From Acytostelium subglobosum LB1 (taxonomy: Eukaryota > Evosea > Eumycetozoa > Acytosteliales > Acytosteliaceae): a DNA stretch of 64,000 nt. The notes below the pieces were generated by a model. It saw only the letters and a program-made list of their open reading frames with translations. It was not told the origin of the DNA and made no database searches. Shown here piece after piece: positions 1 through 13,557 of the stretch. The stretch spans positions 576,924 through 640,923 of the forward strand of contig NW_012236521.1 in NCBI RefSeq assembly GCF_000787575.1. The letters are read 5' to 3'. The position numbers and the translations under genes are program-made. How positions within the stretch are numbered: position 1 is the stretch's first letter; every line of letters begins with the position of its first letter.

Positions 1-144
1 TCACTCAATCACTCAAACAATAATGAAACAATCCTGGAATTCTTCCATTCACTCGATCACTCACTCAATCTATTTAATCAATCAATCGATCATTCACTGG
101 AACAATTCCATCACTCAATCACTCAACCAATCACATATAAACAG
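1..144 (+). other. Presumed intron at the window edge
   Basis: This stretch is dominated by TCAATCA/TCACTCA units and ends in a usable acceptor (ACAG, 141-144). The homologous position in the downstream tandem copy (before 5027) is also an intron. I read it as the 3' part of an intron of the gene that continues to 4303. No coding frame is visible in it. Confidence 0.6.
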
Positions 145-3100
145 AATTGCCACAAACACTATCAGTTAGCCAGTACACAGGACCCTTTGTTAGGAATAGA
201 GTGGTACCTACTATATCACAAGAGATATCCACTTCTGATGTATTCCAGACAGTCGTGATGATCAATGATGTGTTTAGGAGCGCCAACAATGGAGATTACT
301 ATTGTTCCACCAATCTGTTTGCATGTGGAATCGCACCCCTTCGACCAGCCGGCCCCACCTCCTCCCTCTTCCAACTATTCGTCTATCCAAATCAACTGGG
401 CAACAGTTATGACTACACCCAGCCCATCACAATCACCGTCACCAACAATGGCAGAGCAGCCAACGTTAACTTCCCACCACTAACCAACAATACCAGTAGC
501 GCGACTCAGACCTGCTTACTATTCAACAACAACTTTGGTACAGGTGTTGTACCCACTCGATACAATCCAATCTACACGACAATGATCACATCACATCCCG
601 GAGCCACCTACTTTCTCCAGCGCAACATCACCGGTGATCAATTTGGATTCTTCAAGGTCATCAAGCCAGTTCAAAACACTCAAGATGGTCTTATTCATAC
701 ATTAGCACTTGCACAAGTTGATGAGAAGCAGGAGATAAGCCTCAAAGAGGCCCTCAGCTCTCAAACAGCGTCGGTCATGTCATATGACCAAGCAACTCGT
801 AAGTGCATGCACTAGAGTCGACTCAAGTAGCATGATCCATAACTTACCAATCATTCAATCTTTCGATCAATCAGTCAATCCACCTCAACCAGTTGTCTCG
901 ACTTCGATGGGCGCCATTCTGACCTTGGACATTAGGTATAATATTATAATCACATTACCAAGCTATAGACAATGTACCTTTTCACCATTGAGCACTTATG
1001 GAATGGACACCAACTTCACCTATCCATTTGGTGTATCTCATGTTTCCAGTGGCGGCATAACCAAACTATCCTTCTCATTCTACGCCAGTAGATATATCCC
1101 CGACTCTGCGCCACCCAAACAACTCGACTGCTACTTTGGCAGTCCAAGTATACCATTCGTATCAGGTTCCACATTTAATCTTCGTAAGTACTATCATTCA
1201 TTCAATCAATGATCACAATTATTCACTCATTCAATGACTAGCCGACACTACTCCACCATCAATTCAAACATTGGAATTGGTACCTGTTGGAGGAAATAAG
1301 TACTTGTTGCGATCCACTTTGGGCGATAATGAATCTGGATTCGTCAGGATGTTGTTGTTCTTCTCATCTGGTGAACTGTATAGTCTGGATCACACTGATC
1401 GTTATCAAGGTAGTTCACAACTGGGAAAGTATGAGAAGTTAGTTACACTGAACTGTCCATCTGGTGAGCAACCCAAGTACTCTGCCTTCATCTTTGACAA
1501 GAAACAAGCAGCCATCATGGATTTCGGATATAATGCTGGATCATTCGGACATCCATATGGGTTCACAACCTCTCAATGTATGTACATATTCCATCACTCA
1601 CTTGGATGGATGACTAACCAACCAACTCACTCACCTACCCTAGTTGTGATTGGAGCTGAAGATCTGTCAGTGTTCTACTTTGATAATTATTTAATGAATG
1701 TTAGTTCAACTCACATGGTCAACACATTGTATCTCAACTCAACAAAGATTATACCATCATGGATAGTGACTTTGGTTTATGGTTCAATTGCAGAGAATCA
1801 ATATTATGAAGCTGCAGCAACATATGATGTTAAGAGATCACTCTTTGTCATACAGTTCATGGTACCTGGCAAGACAATGACAAGACAAATGCAATACTAC
1901 ATCAGAGTACAATTGCCAGGTGACAACTTCTACCTCCCCTCAACCAATACCCAAGGTTTATTCGCCGCTAACCTAATCTCCAGTGACCTCATCATGAAGA
2001 AGTTCCCAACAACCTCTGTCATCAGCATCATCTCAACATGTAAGTACCATTCAATGAATCATTCATTGTGTTGGCGGCCACTCACTAACTCAGGCAAATC
2101 AAGATGGTGATGAGATGCCACCAATGATCACATCTTGTGTTGCCCACCCATCTAGGTCGGTCGCCGTAGTTACTGGATCAACGAGCATTGGTTGGAACAT
2201 TACGATTGAGGACTCACCAAATGGATTCTCACGTGGAGTGATCAATGTTGTCAGTGACATTGATGGTCTTGAGAGAAGATTCGAGATCACACCAGCCAAC
2301 AGGACAAGTGGCGACTTGTTCAAGGGCACCTACCAGATCCTGTTTGCAGTCGACTCCAACTTTGGCAATCAAACCTTCACATTCCTCGATATTGAACTGT
2401 TTGACACTTCGATGAATCGTGCACAATACCTCACATACTCGAGTGATCAAAGACTTGTCTCACCACTCTCATACCTCATGGAAGCGGACAAGATACTCGA
2501 GTTCAATATCCAGCTGACCACATCATCAACGGACATCACACCACCAACTGTGGTGACAATGGAGACACTCACACCGACTGTGGACGTTGGATCACATATG
2601 CGCCAGGTCCAAGTCAGATTCATGGTACGCGATACAGGAAGTGGAGTCAGCATGCGTCACATGCCCGCCATCTACATCACTGGATACTTGTTCGAGACAT
2701 TCAAGTTAGATACAACATTCATCTCTCAATCGGGTACCGACTACTCATTCATGGCAACAGGCCAACTACCATATGGCTTTGCTGTCAGCACCATTGGCCC
2801 GAACGGTAACTCATCAACATTGGCATTTGTATCAATATATGGTCTTGTGGACAACAGCCAGAACTTGATTGGATACAGTACAGTTGATTTGGACGTTGGT
2901 ATTCCCGATGTGAACAAGACCATTGCCATCAAGTACACTCACAACATACCAATAATTGAGGATTACTCGATTGATAATGGAGTGATCACAATATTTGGAA
3001 AGAACTTTGGTGATGACATTGCTTTGAGTGACTTAACCAAAGGAATGAGCTTCACAAAGACATTTGGATCAGTTGTGATTGCAGCGTTCAACATTACCGA

Positions 3101-4303
3101 GGTCGATACCACCAAGGTCAACATCACACTCCAACTCAGCACCAATCAATACTCTTCCAATATTGTTGTCATCCAATACCGTGTTCCACCCACAACACCC
3201 ATAGTCATACCAACAGTCAGCTGTCCAGGCAACCCACCATGTTCCAACCATGGACTATGCTCGTCCACCTTTGGATGTCAATGTACTGGTTCATGGTATG
3301 GCCAAGATTGTTCATCAGGTATGTATTCCACACTTTTGCTCAAATCAATCAATCATTCACTCACTCACTTGCTCACTCCATCAATCAATCATTCCCAACA
3401 GAGTCGATACCTTCCACCCCAGTCATCAATGATGATACTCCAACAATTGTTTACGCGTATAATATCTCTGGTGAGACTATTATTGGTGACATTGAGATTG
3501 TTCGAGTGAGGATACTCAATACAGATGGTGCAGAGTTGGCATCATATCCATTGTCACAATGGAGTGTAACAAATCTATCCGCTCAATCACGTGACTACAC
3601 CACCAGGTATGGACCAAGTGATAATATTGGAATGATCAAGGTCAATGTCAAATGGTTCACTGAAGACGAGGATGTCAAGTTCGCCGGCGACATTCTCCCA
3701 ATCAAGAGGAACACCATCAAGTACACCATCACACTGTCCAACTACACATTCCCAAGTCAGTTGGATTCGATGCAAGTTGTGATGAGGGCTGCCATCAACA
3801 CGACAGACTCCAACTCGTGCTCTGTCCAGCAATATGGCTATGTCAATGGATCACAAGACAACTTGTTCTGGATGCGAGTCAAGGTGCAGAGTTACAGTCT
3901 GTATGGTCACTTCATCCAGAAGGCATTGGTCGATGGACGAGTCAGCACTGTGACCAATGTACTCGTCTCTGATCAATCACAATCAGTGAATGACACACAG
4001 TCATCACAGACAATGATTGGATTCAATGTTCGCAGCTTTGAACAACAGGCCATTCTCGATCCAGACTTCCATTTATTGATGGATATCGATAATGCTGAAT
4101 CGAATGATGGTGCTGTGTGTAATCACAGATCATCATCAAAGAAGTTATCAACACTGGCCATCGTTGGAATTGCTGTACTATGTGTTGTAGTTGTTGTTGC
4201 CATTATTGTATCTGTTCTAATATGGATATATAGAGAGAGAAAGGTTATATTTATATTTAAACTTATGCGATTGGGAAGGAAGTCAAACGTCAATCAAAAA
4301 TAA
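145..4303 (+). CDS. ComC-like IPT/EGF type I surface glycoprotein, 5'-partial
   Basis: This is the 3' part of a large cell-surface glycoprotein; the first exon with the signal peptide lies outside the window. Visible exons are 145-798, 893-1183, 1242-1577, 1644-2039, 2104-3318 and 3402-4303. Every intron is phase 1 and matches an intron of the next gene. The order is an N-glycosylation-rich beta-type ectodomain, an IPT/TIG-like segment (FGKNFGDD near 2998), one EGF-like module (CPGNPPCSNHG... near 3224-3318), a second conserved ectodomain, and a transmembrane helix near 4155-4225 followed by a short basic tail. This order resembles the dictyostelid ComC/tiger-type adhesion and signalling proteins. 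The first two visible exons are clearly more diverged from the neighbour than the last two. The exact family name is inferred from architecture. Confidence 0.85.
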
Positions 4304-4579
4304 ATCATTAAAACATTGGTTGATTGATTGATTGATGGAATGGAAACATCACGTCATCATTTGTCTCCAATCACCAGACTTTTGAAAACCAAGTTGACAG
4401 GCCCCACCAAACTCAGAAAAAATGATCAAGTATTGGTCGAATACCAACTTCTTTTGGGGGTGACACATGTCTGATGGCCTCAAACGACATGTCGGGTTCA
4501 CCTCGCAAAATATTCTCATTCATGATCAATGACTCTTTAGAGATATATAAATATAATTGAATAATATATATATATATAA

Positions 4580-7500
4580 ATGAAGATATCATTACAAATA
4601 TTTTTACTCTTAATAATATCACTTTCTTGTAATCTAATTGGACTTTCAAATAGTGAGTTGGTTGGATACAAGGTCTCAGTCAATTTAGTATCATCAACAT
4701 GTAGGGCAAGGATTCTATTATTAGTCAATCATACACAACCTATCGTAACAGTCACTGTTTATGGAAATGGAAGTTCAACATCATATAATCCAACAAACAG
4801 TTTCTATATGAACGGTCTTCAATATGTTAACATAGTTACTAATGTTAATCCACAAGTTGGATTGATATCTCAGGATGGTCAGCTCATTGACTCACTTAAT
4901 CAGCCTCTCCCATGGAGCGCATCATACCTATGTCAAAGTATGTTATTCTTATTATTTGGTTTGATTTGAATCAATCAATTACCACCAAATACTAACAATA
5001 ATCATTCATTCTATTTGATTGAATAGAGCATCGAGATCTTTCAGTTAGAATGTATTCAGGTCCATTCGTGAGGAATAGAGTCATTCCCAACTTTTTATAT
5101 TATAAGACGTCAGACACCTTTATGTCGGTTATACAGATCAATGACCCTATGTCTGATGACACCTTATATGAATGCCATGCTGATCTGTTTATGTGCACTT
5201 TGTCCCCTATTGGAGGGGTAGGCCCAACTGAGAGCATCTTCGCCATTCATATCTACCCATATGTACCCGATACTGGAGGTGACCTTACACAGCCAATCAA
5301 TATTACCATAACCAACAATAATAGAAGTGCCAGCATCATATTCCCTCCTCTCTTTCAACAAACTACCAGCCCTTCAGATATGATTAATATCTTCAACAAT
5401 AAGCTTGGAACAGGAATTGTACAGTCCTTTGTCAACCCATTCTTCTCCGCAACGATCAACTCCTCTGCCTCCTACTTTCTCCAAAGTAATTCAACGACAT
5501 TTAATTTTTTGGCCACAGGTCTAGTTATTTTCAAACCAGTTCAGAACTTGCCATCAACTGGGTCCTCATCTCCAAGGACTCTGTCAATTGTACTGGATCG
5601 CTCAAATTGGTCTGATGAAATAAGCCTATTTGAGGCTACCACCAACCCAACAAAATACATAATATCATACACCTTCCCCTCAAGTAAGTCATTCCTCCTC
5701 CTCTTGTTATTAATAATCACTAACTTAATCAATCAATCAATACATCTTTCCTTTTGATCTTTTAAACCTCTAGGCTATAATCCATACTATACCACTGCTC
5801 TCTCAACAATTGAATCCAATACCACAATTGGAATTCAAAGCCATATTACGTTCAACTTACCAAGCTACAGACATTGTACTCTAGGAATTGCTCAATATAG
5901 AGGAAACAACTTCTCCTATCCCTTTGGAGTAACGAATGTAGCTAGAGGAGGTAACACCACAATGTCCATTTCATTCTTCTCCAACAATCTTCAAGAAATC
6001 TCTGGTCCTCAAATCAATTGTTACTTTAGAACTGTTGGTATTGGTCCTAACACCCCTCAAACAACCCGTAAGTAGATCAATTCATTAGTTGATAATCAAA
6101 CATATTAATCAAAAGACTATTTTCCAGGTCCCTATCCTTCTATATCATTCCAAATCAGTCCAGTAGGAGGAAATAAGTACCTTTTGAGCACTTCTGTTTC
6201 CTCTTTATCTGGATTCTATCATATGGTGATATACTTCTCATCTGGTGACTTTTACATCGTGGACCACTTGGATCTCATTGGAGGTGATACATACAATGGA
6301 CAATATCAGAAGCTACTGTTCCTTTATTCTTCATCAGGGGAGATACCAAAGTATTCACTCCAGATAATTGATAACTTTCTAAATGTTTATTCATATTATT
6401 TAGGAGATGAATCTATGAACTCTGGCACTCCAGTTGGATTCCAAACAGCTCAATGTAAGTAATACTCTCCAGAAGGTAGACTAAATATTAATATTCAAAC
6501 TAACAATATACACTTTATTCATCAATAGATGTAATTGGCGCTGAAGATCTAAGTGTGTTCTACTTTAACAAATACTCAATGGATGTGAGCTCATCATCAA
6601 TGACCAATTCTTTGTACCTCAACTCCTCCAAGATCCTGCCGACCTGGAGAGTGACACTTGTGTATGGTTCAAGAGATGAGAATCAATTCTATGAGGCAGA
6701 GGGAAAATATGAAGAGGACATGTCACTATTTGTTATCCCATTCACTGTTCCAGCAAGGACTATGACACGACAAATGCAGTACTATCTCAGATTGCGACCA
6801 CCTGGCTCCAACTACTTCTCCAACGACAAGAGATATGGTGATTATTTTGGTGTCAGAGTTATTCATGGTGATCTAATATCGATGGTATATCCAAATACAT
6901 CTGTCATTAACATCATTTCAATAAGTATGTTCAATCAAATCAAAATCAATCAAATCAAAATATGCAAGATTACTAATATACAACTAATCTCTACCCTTTG
7001 AATTCAACCAAGATGGTGATGAGATGCCACCAATGATTACATCATGCACTGCCTATCCATCAAGGTTTGTCAATTTGGCAGCTGATGGAAAAATGACAAT
7101 TGGATGGAACATCACGATTGAGGACTCACTAAATGGATTCTCACGTGGAGTGATCAATGTTGTCAGTGACATTGATGGACTTGAGAGAAGATTCGAGATC
7201 ACACCAGCCAACAGGACAAGTGGCGACATGTTCAAGGGCATCTACCAGATCCTGTTTACTGTCGATTCCAACTTTGGCAATCAGACCTTCACATTCCTCG
7301 ACATTGAACTGTTTGACTCATCAATGAACCGTGCGCAATATATCACACACTCGAATGATCGGACTACCCTGTCACCTCTCTCATACCTCATGCAAGCGGA
7401 CAAGATACTTGAGTTCAACATCCAGTTGACAACATCATCACAAGACCTCACACCACCATCTTTGGTGTCAATGGAGGTACTCACACCGACCGTGGACGTT

Positions 7501-9190
7501 GGATCACATATGCGCCAGGTCCAGATTAGATTGACTATTAGTGAGACTGGAACTGGATACAGTATTCGTCACACTCCTGCAGTTTATCTCACTGGATACT
7601 TGTTCGAGACCTTCAAGTTAGATACAACATTCATGGGAATGAGTGATGTTGGCGGCGCTTACTCTTTCATGGCAACTGGTCAACTACCTTTTGGATTTGC
7701 CTCCAACACCTTCACCAATGTGAGTTCATCTGTGGCTTTGGTATCTGTTTATGGCCTTGTGGACAACAGTCAGAACTTGATTGGATACAGTACAAATGAT
7801 CTACCAACATCTCTACTCGATTTGAACAAGACCATTGCTATCAAGTACACTCACAACATACCAATAATTGATGATTACTCAATTGAGAATGGAATGATCA
7901 CAATATTTGGAAAGAACTTTGGTGATGACATTGCATTGAATGATCTCACCCAAGGAATTAGAATAACCAAGACATATGGAGCAATTGTGATTGCTGCCTT
8001 CAACTTCAAAGTTCTTGACCCAAAGACAACCAACATCTCGATCCAACTCAGCTCCAATCAATACTCCTCCAACATTGTTGTTATTCAACTCCGGCAACCA
8101 ACACAACCCATAGTCACACCAACAGTCATCTGTCCAGGCAACCCACCATGCTTCAACAATGGAGATTGCTCTTCCACCTTTGGATGTCAATGTTATGGCA
8201 CGTGGTACGGCCAAGATTGCTCGTCAGGTAAGTAACTTATCACTTAGCATCCATTACCCTCTAACCAATCAATCATACTCAACAGAGTCGATACCTACAA
8301 CTCCAACTATCATTGACCACTCTCCAACGACTGTGTACACCTATAACATCTCTGATGAGACTGTTGTTGGTGACATTGAGATTGTTCGAGTGAGGATACT
8401 CAATCAAGATGGTGCGGAGTTGGCTTCATATCCATTGTCACAATGGAATGTAACAAATCTATCCGCTCAATCACGTGACTACACCACCAAGTTTGGACCA
8501 AGTGATAATATTGGAATGATCAAGGTCAATGTCATATGGTTCACTGAAGACGAGGATGTCAAGTTCGCCGGTGACATTCTCCCAATCAAGAGGAACACCA
8601 TCAAGTACACCATCACATTGTCAGACTACAGGTTCCCAAGTCAGTTGGATTCGATGCAAGTTGTGATGAGAGCGGCCATTAACACGACAGACTCCAACTC
8701 ATGTTCAGTCCAACAACAAGGTTATGTCAATGGATCACAAGACAACTTGTTCTGGATGCGAGTCAAGGTGCAGAGCTACAGTCTGTATGGTCACTTCATC
8801 CAGAAGGCATTGGTCGATGGACGAGTCAGCACTGTGACCAACGTGCTTGTCTCTGATCAATCACAATCAGTGAATGACACACAGTCATCACAGACAATGA
8901 TTGGATTCAATGTTCGCAGCTTTGAACAACAGGCCATTCTTGATCCAGACTTCCATCTATTGGTCGATATCGATAATGCTGAATCGAATGACGGTTCCAT
9001 TTGCAATCACAAATCATCATCTTCGTCGTCGAAGAGGTTGTCTACATTGGCCATGATTGGAATTATTGTTGTGTGTGTTGTTGTGGTTGTTGCCATCATC
9101 ACTGCCGCACTAATCTTGATCAGGAAAGAGAGAAGGGATCTCAAGATATTCAACCTCATCAAATTGAGAAGGAGGTCATTAGTTAAATAA
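4580..9190 (+). CDS. ComC-like IPT/EGF type I surface glycoprotein, complete tandem copy
   Basis: Exons 4580-4937, 5027-5683, 5774-6067, 6128-6454, 6529-6924, 7013-8227 and 8286-9190 join to 1,383 residues with all six introns in phase 1. The ATG opens a clear signal peptide (MKISLQIFLLLIISLSC). A glycosylated ectodomain follows, then an IPT/TIG-like segment (about residues 960-1040), an EGF module with six cysteines (about 1047-1082), a second ectodomain, a Val/Ile-rich transmembrane helix (about 1340-1362) and a short Lys/Arg-rich cytoplasmic tail. It is the head-to-tail paralogue of the upstream gene, 276 bp apart. The likely role is cell-cell recognition or adhesion in aggregation or later development. 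That role is inferred from the family, not shown by the sequence. Confidence 0.9.
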
Positions 9191-9244
9191 ATAAATAAAT
9201 AATAACATGATTAATTGATTAATTGATTGAATGATTGACCAAGG

Positions 9245-10308
9245 TTACCCAAGTAGGTCATCATCATCAATGTTATGACAGATGATATTTGGATGAAGTG
9301 TTGGCCAACATAATACTTGAGTGATCGTCCATGAAGAACCCAACATATAGTTTGGATAATGATCAGTGATATTTCCAAGAGATGCATTACAATTCATATT
9401 CCAAGATCCAGAGGCATCTGTAATAGCCAATGTATCCAAACAATGATGTAACTTGAGATAGTTCACTAGATGAACTTCCATACAAGGTCTATCATCACAG
9501 TAATTCAGGTCCAAATGTAGTGTAGTTAGCAATGTCAATGATCTGAGCGCGACAAAAAACTCTAAACAATGTTCCAACAAGTACAACGATGAATGTGTTT
9601 ATGTCTATGCCACGACCAACAAGTTTGAGTGATGTGATTGAGTTGAATGACTCTGAGAGTAGACATTGGAACAGGCCATGTCCCCGAGGTATATAATCTT
9701 GTCTCGAGTCATAACTATATTGTCATTCCATATTGAAAGATGCTTAAGACATCGTTTAATTGATAAATGATGCAATAGAAGTTGATTCTCGAGTCCCATC
9801 TCCTCCAACTCCTGTTATGTACTCATCCATTACACCTGGTTCAATCGTGTCTTGCTCCTCCAACTCCTTCCAATGATCATTGTCATAGTGATCAAAGTCC
9901 ATTGACAGCCTTGCCATATCCTCCACCATGAGGTGTGAGGGATACATCTGCTAATCAAACAACGACATCGGCCGTCTCCACAGAGATACATGTTAACCAT
10001 TGAAGATTGGTCAACATTCTTGAGAGACGCCTAATGTATATCATAGATAGAACTTCATCTCCATCTCTATACAAGTCAAAGTGTCCACAATGTCTGGTGA
10101 ACTTCAGTTTGGTAAGTGATACAGGTATGGCACTATATGTTGATATTGTTGTTATAGTGTTGTTGTTGATGTTGATGTTGTCCAGGGCATCAATGTTTTG
10201 TATGGCAATGACCAGGTCCTTCTCTGATATAATCAATCCATGAGTATTAATATATGATGATGCTATTGAGTGAAACAACCAATTGACTCGTGCCAACTTG
10301 CACAACAT
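9245..10308 (-). pseudogene. Decayed leucine-rich-repeat-like (F-box/LRR type) gene
   Basis: On the minus strand, protein-like LRR text is spread over several frames with no plausible GT-AG introns between them. An N-terminal piece (10308-9955) contains LCKLARVNWLFHSIASSYI, which looks like an F-box-type region, followed by LTKLKFT and LTNLQWL. Later pieces contain LLHHLSIKRCLKHLSIW (near 9770), FNSITSLKLVGRGID (near 9650-9600, in a different frame) and LRSLTLLTTLHLDLNYC (near 9545-9490, in a third frame). At least three frame changes are needed to follow the text, so this is best called a broken host gene. The family assignment is by repeat flavour only. Confidence 0.5.
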
Positions 10309-10462
10309 TGGCCGTGATTCATCATTAAAGATCCATTATCTCAATAATACAATACATCCAATAATGTTCTAATTATTCTTACATTGGAATTCATTCATTC
10401 AATCACTCTACTGAGTAGCCAACAACATGCGAATGAATAGTAGGAAGAACAAGTATTAGAAG

Positions 10463-10699
10463 ATGATAATTCACCAAATGAAAGGTAGTTGGCATATTCC
10501 ATTGAACTTACTTATATATGTTTGATTGTATTACTAATTTATGTTAGAGAAGACTGATAATGATGTTGCCAAGAGTGTTGCAAAGATACAAAGTCTTGGG
10601 GGAAACACGAACATCACAAACAAGTTGTTCAAGAAAACGACCAAACACCAGTCCATTCAATCAATATCCAACAACATCACCAAACACTACTACATGTAA
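10463..10699 (+). CDS. Possible small two-exon gene, unknown
   Basis: Exons 10463-10484 and 10548-10699, joined across a 63 bp GT-AG intron, give a 57-residue Lys/Thr/Asn-rich peptide (starts MIIHQMKEK, includes AKSVAKIQSLGGN). The second exon is open and ends in TAA, and its base composition is more exon-like than its surroundings. No family is recognised. It could equally be the 3' end of a longer gene or a remnant, because an in-frame TAG lies just upstream of the ATG and could be part of another acceptor. Confidence 0.3.
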
Positions 10700-10766
10700 A
10701 TAAAGAGATAATAGTTATTATATATATATATATATATAGGATAGGATAGGATAGTTAACAATAACC

Positions 10767-12378
10767 ATGGCGATTAGAATGCAACACAAAGTGTTTGTGT
10801 TGACAATGCTCATTGCCTACGTGTTGACAATCTTGATCAGTGCCAACAAATACATTCAAAAGCATCCATGTAAAGATCAGACAAGTCTTTTGATTGAAAG
10901 GTATGTTACCCTTCATTCCTTCATTCATTCATTCATTCATTCAATCAATCATTTAATCAATCATACTAACCAACAACTAATTGATAGCAAACCAGAAAAC
11001 AATGTAGTTGTATTGATATGGGAGACAGAGAATCATTGGACTGGATGGGGAAGGAATGGTTATATCAATTGGGCAGGATATACAGACTCCAATACATTGC
11101 GTTGTAGAGAGACGTGTGTATTCACCTCTGATCAGAGTCTGTATCAATCGTCTGATGTCGTCCTATTCGAACCACAACCTCATGGTAAGCGTGGCTTAGA
11201 GTATCCACCGAGAAAGATCTGTGGCCAAAAGTACATGATGTTCTCCTACGAGACATCAAAGTACTTTGAGATACAAGCCGATCCCAAATACCTGTCAAAG
11301 TATGTAGTTTGAATGATGACTTGTTGGACGCGACGACCATGAAACTAACCAACTGCGCCACACTTGTAGGATGGATTGGAAAATGACATTTGATGCAAAG
11401 GCAGAAGTACAGATTAGTCTTACATGTAGTTGGGGACAGGAGAATGGTATTGAGTCGTATAGGAGACGTATACCACCTTTGAAGGAGAAGAAGAAGTTTG
11501 CTGTGTTTGTTGCATCCAATTGTAAACGTGGAGGCGCTGACAAGAGAACGGCATACGTCAAGGAGCTGATGAAGTATATACAAGTGGACTCTTATGGCAA
11601 ATGTTTGATGAACCAGCCTGCCGACGCACTCAATCGCAACACAGACCGTGATCGCTTCACCGCCAAGATGGAGCTATTCAAACAATACAAGTTCGTCCTG
11701 GCCTTTGAGAACAGTAATGAAACAGACTATGTTACGTAAGTCATTCAGTCAGTCCGAGGGCCATCCATGATCAATCAATCAATCACTCACACTCAATCAA
11801 ACAAACAATGTAGGGAGAAGCTACCACATGCATACCTTGGACTATCATTACCAGTGTATATGGGCGCACCAAATGTAGAGGATTGGACAACTGGTGACAA
11901 CTCAATCATTAGGACTGATCAGTTTGCATCACCAAAGGCATTGGGACAATACTTGGTCAAGGTGTCAAAGAACGAGACATTATACAACAGTTACTTCAAA
12001 TGGAAGAATGCACCACTCAAAGAGAGCTTCCATCGACATTACAACAACTGTGTATTCTTGGCCGAATGCAACGTCTGTGATCGAGTCAGACAGGAACGTC
12101 TACATGCACAACAACAACATAGATTACAATTAGAGTTGTCCAATCGAACTGGAACAACAACAAGTGTTGCTAACAACAATAGTAATATTATAAGTATTGG
12201 TGGAAATGGAAACATGGATTCATCACCATCATTGATTGATGGATATATTATTGAAGATGAATTCTTCACCATTCATGATTATTTAGTTATAATAGTATTG
12301 ATCACAACGGTAATATACCTAAGTATCACTACATTATATCCATTATACATATCACGAAGAACAAGGTTACACCAATAA
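10767..12378 (+). CDS. Alpha-(1,3)-fucosyltransferase-like, GT10 family
   Basis: Exons 10767-10900, 10988-11299, 11370-11735 and 11814-12378 give 458 residues. This is a Golgi-type type II enzyme predicted to transfer fucose from GDP-fucose to glycans. The N-terminus has a signal anchor (about residues 7-28, VFVLTMLIAYVLTILI). The C-terminal half carries the GT10 donor-binding signature FVLAFENSNETDYVTEKL, which spans the third intron, followed by LPVYMGAPNVEDW. Unusually for GT10, a second hydrophobic segment (LVIIVLITTVIYLSITTLY) lies near the C-terminus. Fucosylated glycans are common on dictyostelid surface and cytosolic proteins. The exact acceptor cannot be read from sequence. Confidence 0.88.
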
Positions 12379-12664
12379 ATAATACATGTTGTACACAACA
12401 TTGATTCCAGTTGAACTGGAAGTGATCATGTCTCATCCACAACACTGTGTGAATGAAAAACGTTACTTTAGAAGTTGGACTTGAAGGAATTAATTAAAAA
12501 CAAATTAAAATTTGGATTGGATGTGGTGGGTGAGCGAGAGACACTCACACACAGACTCTGACTGACTCTCTCGCTTGCAGCTCAGCGGATACATGGTTAG
12601 CCATTGATAGTCAATAGTTACACAACACAGGTCTACAGCCCATCACGTATCATCAAGATAGAAA

Positions 12665-13355
12665 ATGGTTCAACGTCTTACATACAGAAGAAGACTCTCA
12701 TACCGCACTGAGTCCAACAAGGTTAGAGTGTATGTACATCGAATCTCTGAATGAACGATTGAACGATTGATTGAATGAATGGATAGAGTAACTAACCTTT
12801 GTAATCCAACCATATAGTGTCAAGACTCCAGGTATGATCACAGATGCGACAGATATTGGATACACCAATAGGATATAGGATATAGGTTATGCAGGATCTC
12901 TTACTTACACATCGTCATTGTCATTATATTATAGGTGGAAAGTTGGTCTACCAATACGTTGGAAAGAAGGGACAGATCCCACGTTGCAACGAATGTGGAA
13001 CTGAGATCAACGGAGTAAATATCGCGATATGATGATTGAAACAGGTACAACAGCAACTAGCAGATGACTTACACATTACATTGAACAACAACAGATTAAG
13101 GCCATGAGACCACTCGAGTTGAAGAACGCCCCAAAGTGCCAGAGAACCGTCGCCAGAGCCTACGGTGGTGCTAAGTGCCACACCTGCGTTCGCACCAGGT
13201 ATGTCTCTCTATCAATGATACTGCGCTCTTCACTTTACTAACATACTTGTCAATCAAACAATAATAGAATCATCCGTGCTTTCTTGATTGAGGAGCAGAA
13301 GACTGCCAAGCTCGTCTACAAGAAGCAACAGAAGGACAAGAAGGCATCCAAGTAA
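12665..13355 (+). CDS. rpl34: 60S ribosomal protein L34 (eL34)
   Basis: Exons 12665-12729, 12818-12831, 12935-13014, 13095-13198 and 13268-13355 encode 116 residues matching eukaryotic L34: the opening MVQRLTYRRRLSYRTESNK, two CxxC pairs (CNEC, CHTC), SRAYGG-like ARAYGGAKC, and IIRAFLIEEQK near the end. The second exon is only 14 nt; including it restores the conserved VKTPGGKLVY segment, which supports it strongly. It is a structural protein of the large ribosomal subunit. Four introns in a 116-residue gene is dense for this window. Confidence 0.95.
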
Positions 13356-13557
13356 ATGAATGTAGGATAATAAATCATTTCGATGGGCTAGATCAAACCA
13401 ACCAACCAACCAACCAACCAATCAATCACATGACTACTACTGGACCTTGAACTTGAACTTGGCACAGCATGATAGAGATGATTATAATGATGACTCTTGA
13501 TCATCCAACTCCAGATGATTTGTTAAAAGGTATAATAGCATTAACTTAAGTTTATTA

